A stretch of 64,000 nt of DNA from Tomocerus qinae (lineage: Eukaryota; Arthropoda; Collembola; Entomobryomorpha; Tomoceridae): assembly GCA_020055645.1 (NCBI GenBank), contig CM034546.1, forward strand, positions 25,792,001-25,856,000, in the 5' to 3' direction. Numbering within the stretch: position 1 is the first letter of the stretch; every line of letters begins with the position of its first letter. The translations under genes were made by a program, and so were the position numbers. Positions 62,390 to 64,000 of the stretch are shown here, piece by piece. The notes under the pieces are model-generated. The model ran no database searches, had not been told where the DNA came from, and saw nothing but the letters and a program-made list of their open reading frames with translations.

Positions 62390-64000
62390 TTTTATTATTT
62401 GCCCACGCCAAATTAAGTTGTATTTAGGAGTACAGTACAGTGTCCTTTTTTTATGGTAACAGTAGCTTAATTGCAGTTCGTAACATAGTTACAGTCCGAT
62501 TTAACCCACACACCAAGCATTATCCCCTTTATTTTTTTAACAATAGATATTACTGAACTATCAAGTTAAGGTTAACTCAGACAATCACAGATATTGTCAT
62601 CAATAATATTTATATAAATGTTATTCTGCAATATAAATATAATTATTTTTCTGTCGTTACCATTTGTCCTAAGCTATTATTGAACTTAGTTGTAAGTTGC
62701 ATTCAGTAAAATAGGAATAGTTAATGAATACATATTGTTACAATACTTTTTTAGTTATCCTAACACAATTTTAACGAGTGTTCAAACAACTTATTTTAAT
62801 AAACAATCCGATTTGTAAATTGGCGTGAATGAAATAATTTTGCTTGTTAAAATGCTTCTCTAATTTATTAATAACAAAGTCGAGTTATTCAATTTGTACC
62901 AATTATAGTTCCATACAAATCAAGTATTTGATGGCTGCATTTACATATATACGTACGGCTTATACCAGTTTATGTCAGTTTGGAATCATTAGCGGCGCTA
63001 AATACATGCATATGCAGTCAGAATTGTGTTTTAAAATACAAGGTTATCAAAAGCATTCTATGAATGTCTTCATATATAGTTTTGAAGAGGTAACGCAGAG
63101 TTACGCTTTAAAAAACTTATAATCTGCGTGTCCGTGTTAGGATTTACTGTACAATATGATGCCAATAAATGTTATGTTAACTGATCTACTATTTAAATGT
63201 CATGATATTTAGAATACAAGTCCTTAATTATATAATCCGTTCTAGCAACCTCTTCCCTATCGGCAATTCTAAAATGAAAGGAAAGAACATGAAAAGATTA
63301 AATTGAGGCTACGTGATTTACATGAATCATATTATTATAACTTAAAATTATCTAACGAAAATTTGGTAAATTGCATCTGAAATTTAATAACATCATTCTA
63401 ATTGGTTTTTAGCTTCCTACAAAATATTATGAGAGTCTGGGTCATATTCGGAGCAAAGGTAAATCATCTCTGATTCCGGTTCGAGTCTGAGGCCCCTGGC
63501 CGTGGCCGCGACCGTAGTTTTCTTTTCAAACTTCAAACACTTTTAGTTCTTAAAAAGGTCCAAGATGCAATATTTTATAATATGTCAGAATTATATTTGT
63601 GCACTTATTCATTCCCATTCACTAAATACCCATAAACTGGTTTTAAAAAAGCCACTCTGTAATCTACGAAGTTACTTCAACCTTTATTTCTATATTGTTG
63701 ATTTTTATGTATTGACTTAACAATTCGTTCAACTGGACATCAGGGATAGGATAATTTATACAATAATATAATAATGCTCATTATCAAATCATATTTAGTA
63801 TGGGGAGGGGGGCCGCATCGCAACTCTGAGAAAAAGAGATTTTTTTCTCAAAAAAGGCCTAAAATTACAAAAAAATTCTATTTATGGTATTATTTTTGCT
63901 TCCGCCCCCCTTGAACAAATTTCTAGATACGTGCCTGCTTCAGAATACGGATGAATTGAATGCTTGGAATGAACTAATGAACAGTTGCAGTAGTACAAGC
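62390..64000. other. Upstream of GR gene H to window end
   Basis: No gene recognised. The frame 62844-63122 (plus) is not supported. Positions 63085-63470 duplicate 45400-45775. After 63470 the sequence is unique, with a short GC-rich spot (ctggccgtggccgcgacc, near 63497). Confidence 0.45.

Larger units (their letters stand above)
51825..63470. repeat. Segmental duplication, unit 2 block C
   Basis: Second copy of 40441-45775, keeping the ionotropic receptor, the small ORF and a complete five-exon GR. Similarity to unit 1 ends at about 63470 (tcggagcaaaggta). Confidence 0.85.

Overview
The window looks like arthropod nuclear DNA. It is AT-rich, genes are split by short GT-AG introns, and the recognisable genes are chemosensory receptors. 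The receptor repertoire (many gustatory-receptor-like genes with a PFR[LFV] motif at the end of exon 1, plus an ionotropic receptor) and the mobile elements fit a hexapod, possibly a springtail (Collembola). The species is inference; the receptor array is read directly. All confident genes are on the minus strand.

Region 1 (1-20.6 kb) is a head-to-tail array of six gustatory receptor (GR)-like genes. Each is normally built from five coding exons joined by phase-0 introns. The last exon carries the GR signature T[YH]xxxxxQF, and the exon before it ends in GDFFTVTFGFLGV or a close variant. The first gene runs off the left edge. One gene has a 1.7 kb intron that contains palindromic DNA. Another has a 237 bp insertion inside exon 3 that can be read as a new intron.

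Region 2 (20.9-63.5 kb) is best explained as an old tandem segmental duplication. Unit 1 is about 20.9-45.8 kb and unit 2 about 46.4-63.5 kb. Unit 1 keeps an intact two-exon GR of a different subfamily (23.0-24.7 kb), but its ionotropic receptor survives only as the first ~30 codons and its five-exon GR is a disrupted remnant. Unit 2 has the reverse: exon 2 of the two-exon GR without exon 1, an almost complete ionotropic receptor (one frameshift), and an intact five-exon GR (57.8-62.4 kb). Together the units keep about one good copy of each gene.

Region 3 (27.6-40.4 kb) lies inside unit 1 and is mostly decayed mobile DNA: a SWIM-type DDE transposase pseudogene, a possible LTR-retroelement remnant, a 3.3 kb terminal-inverted-repeat element with zinc-finger-like exons, and a tandem-repeat-bearing MITE. 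Five elements with 8-bp target duplications (hAT-like) are scattered over the window. One splits an exon of the GR remnant and one is nested in a fold-back element inside a GR intron. I saw no tRNA, rRNA or CRISPR array.
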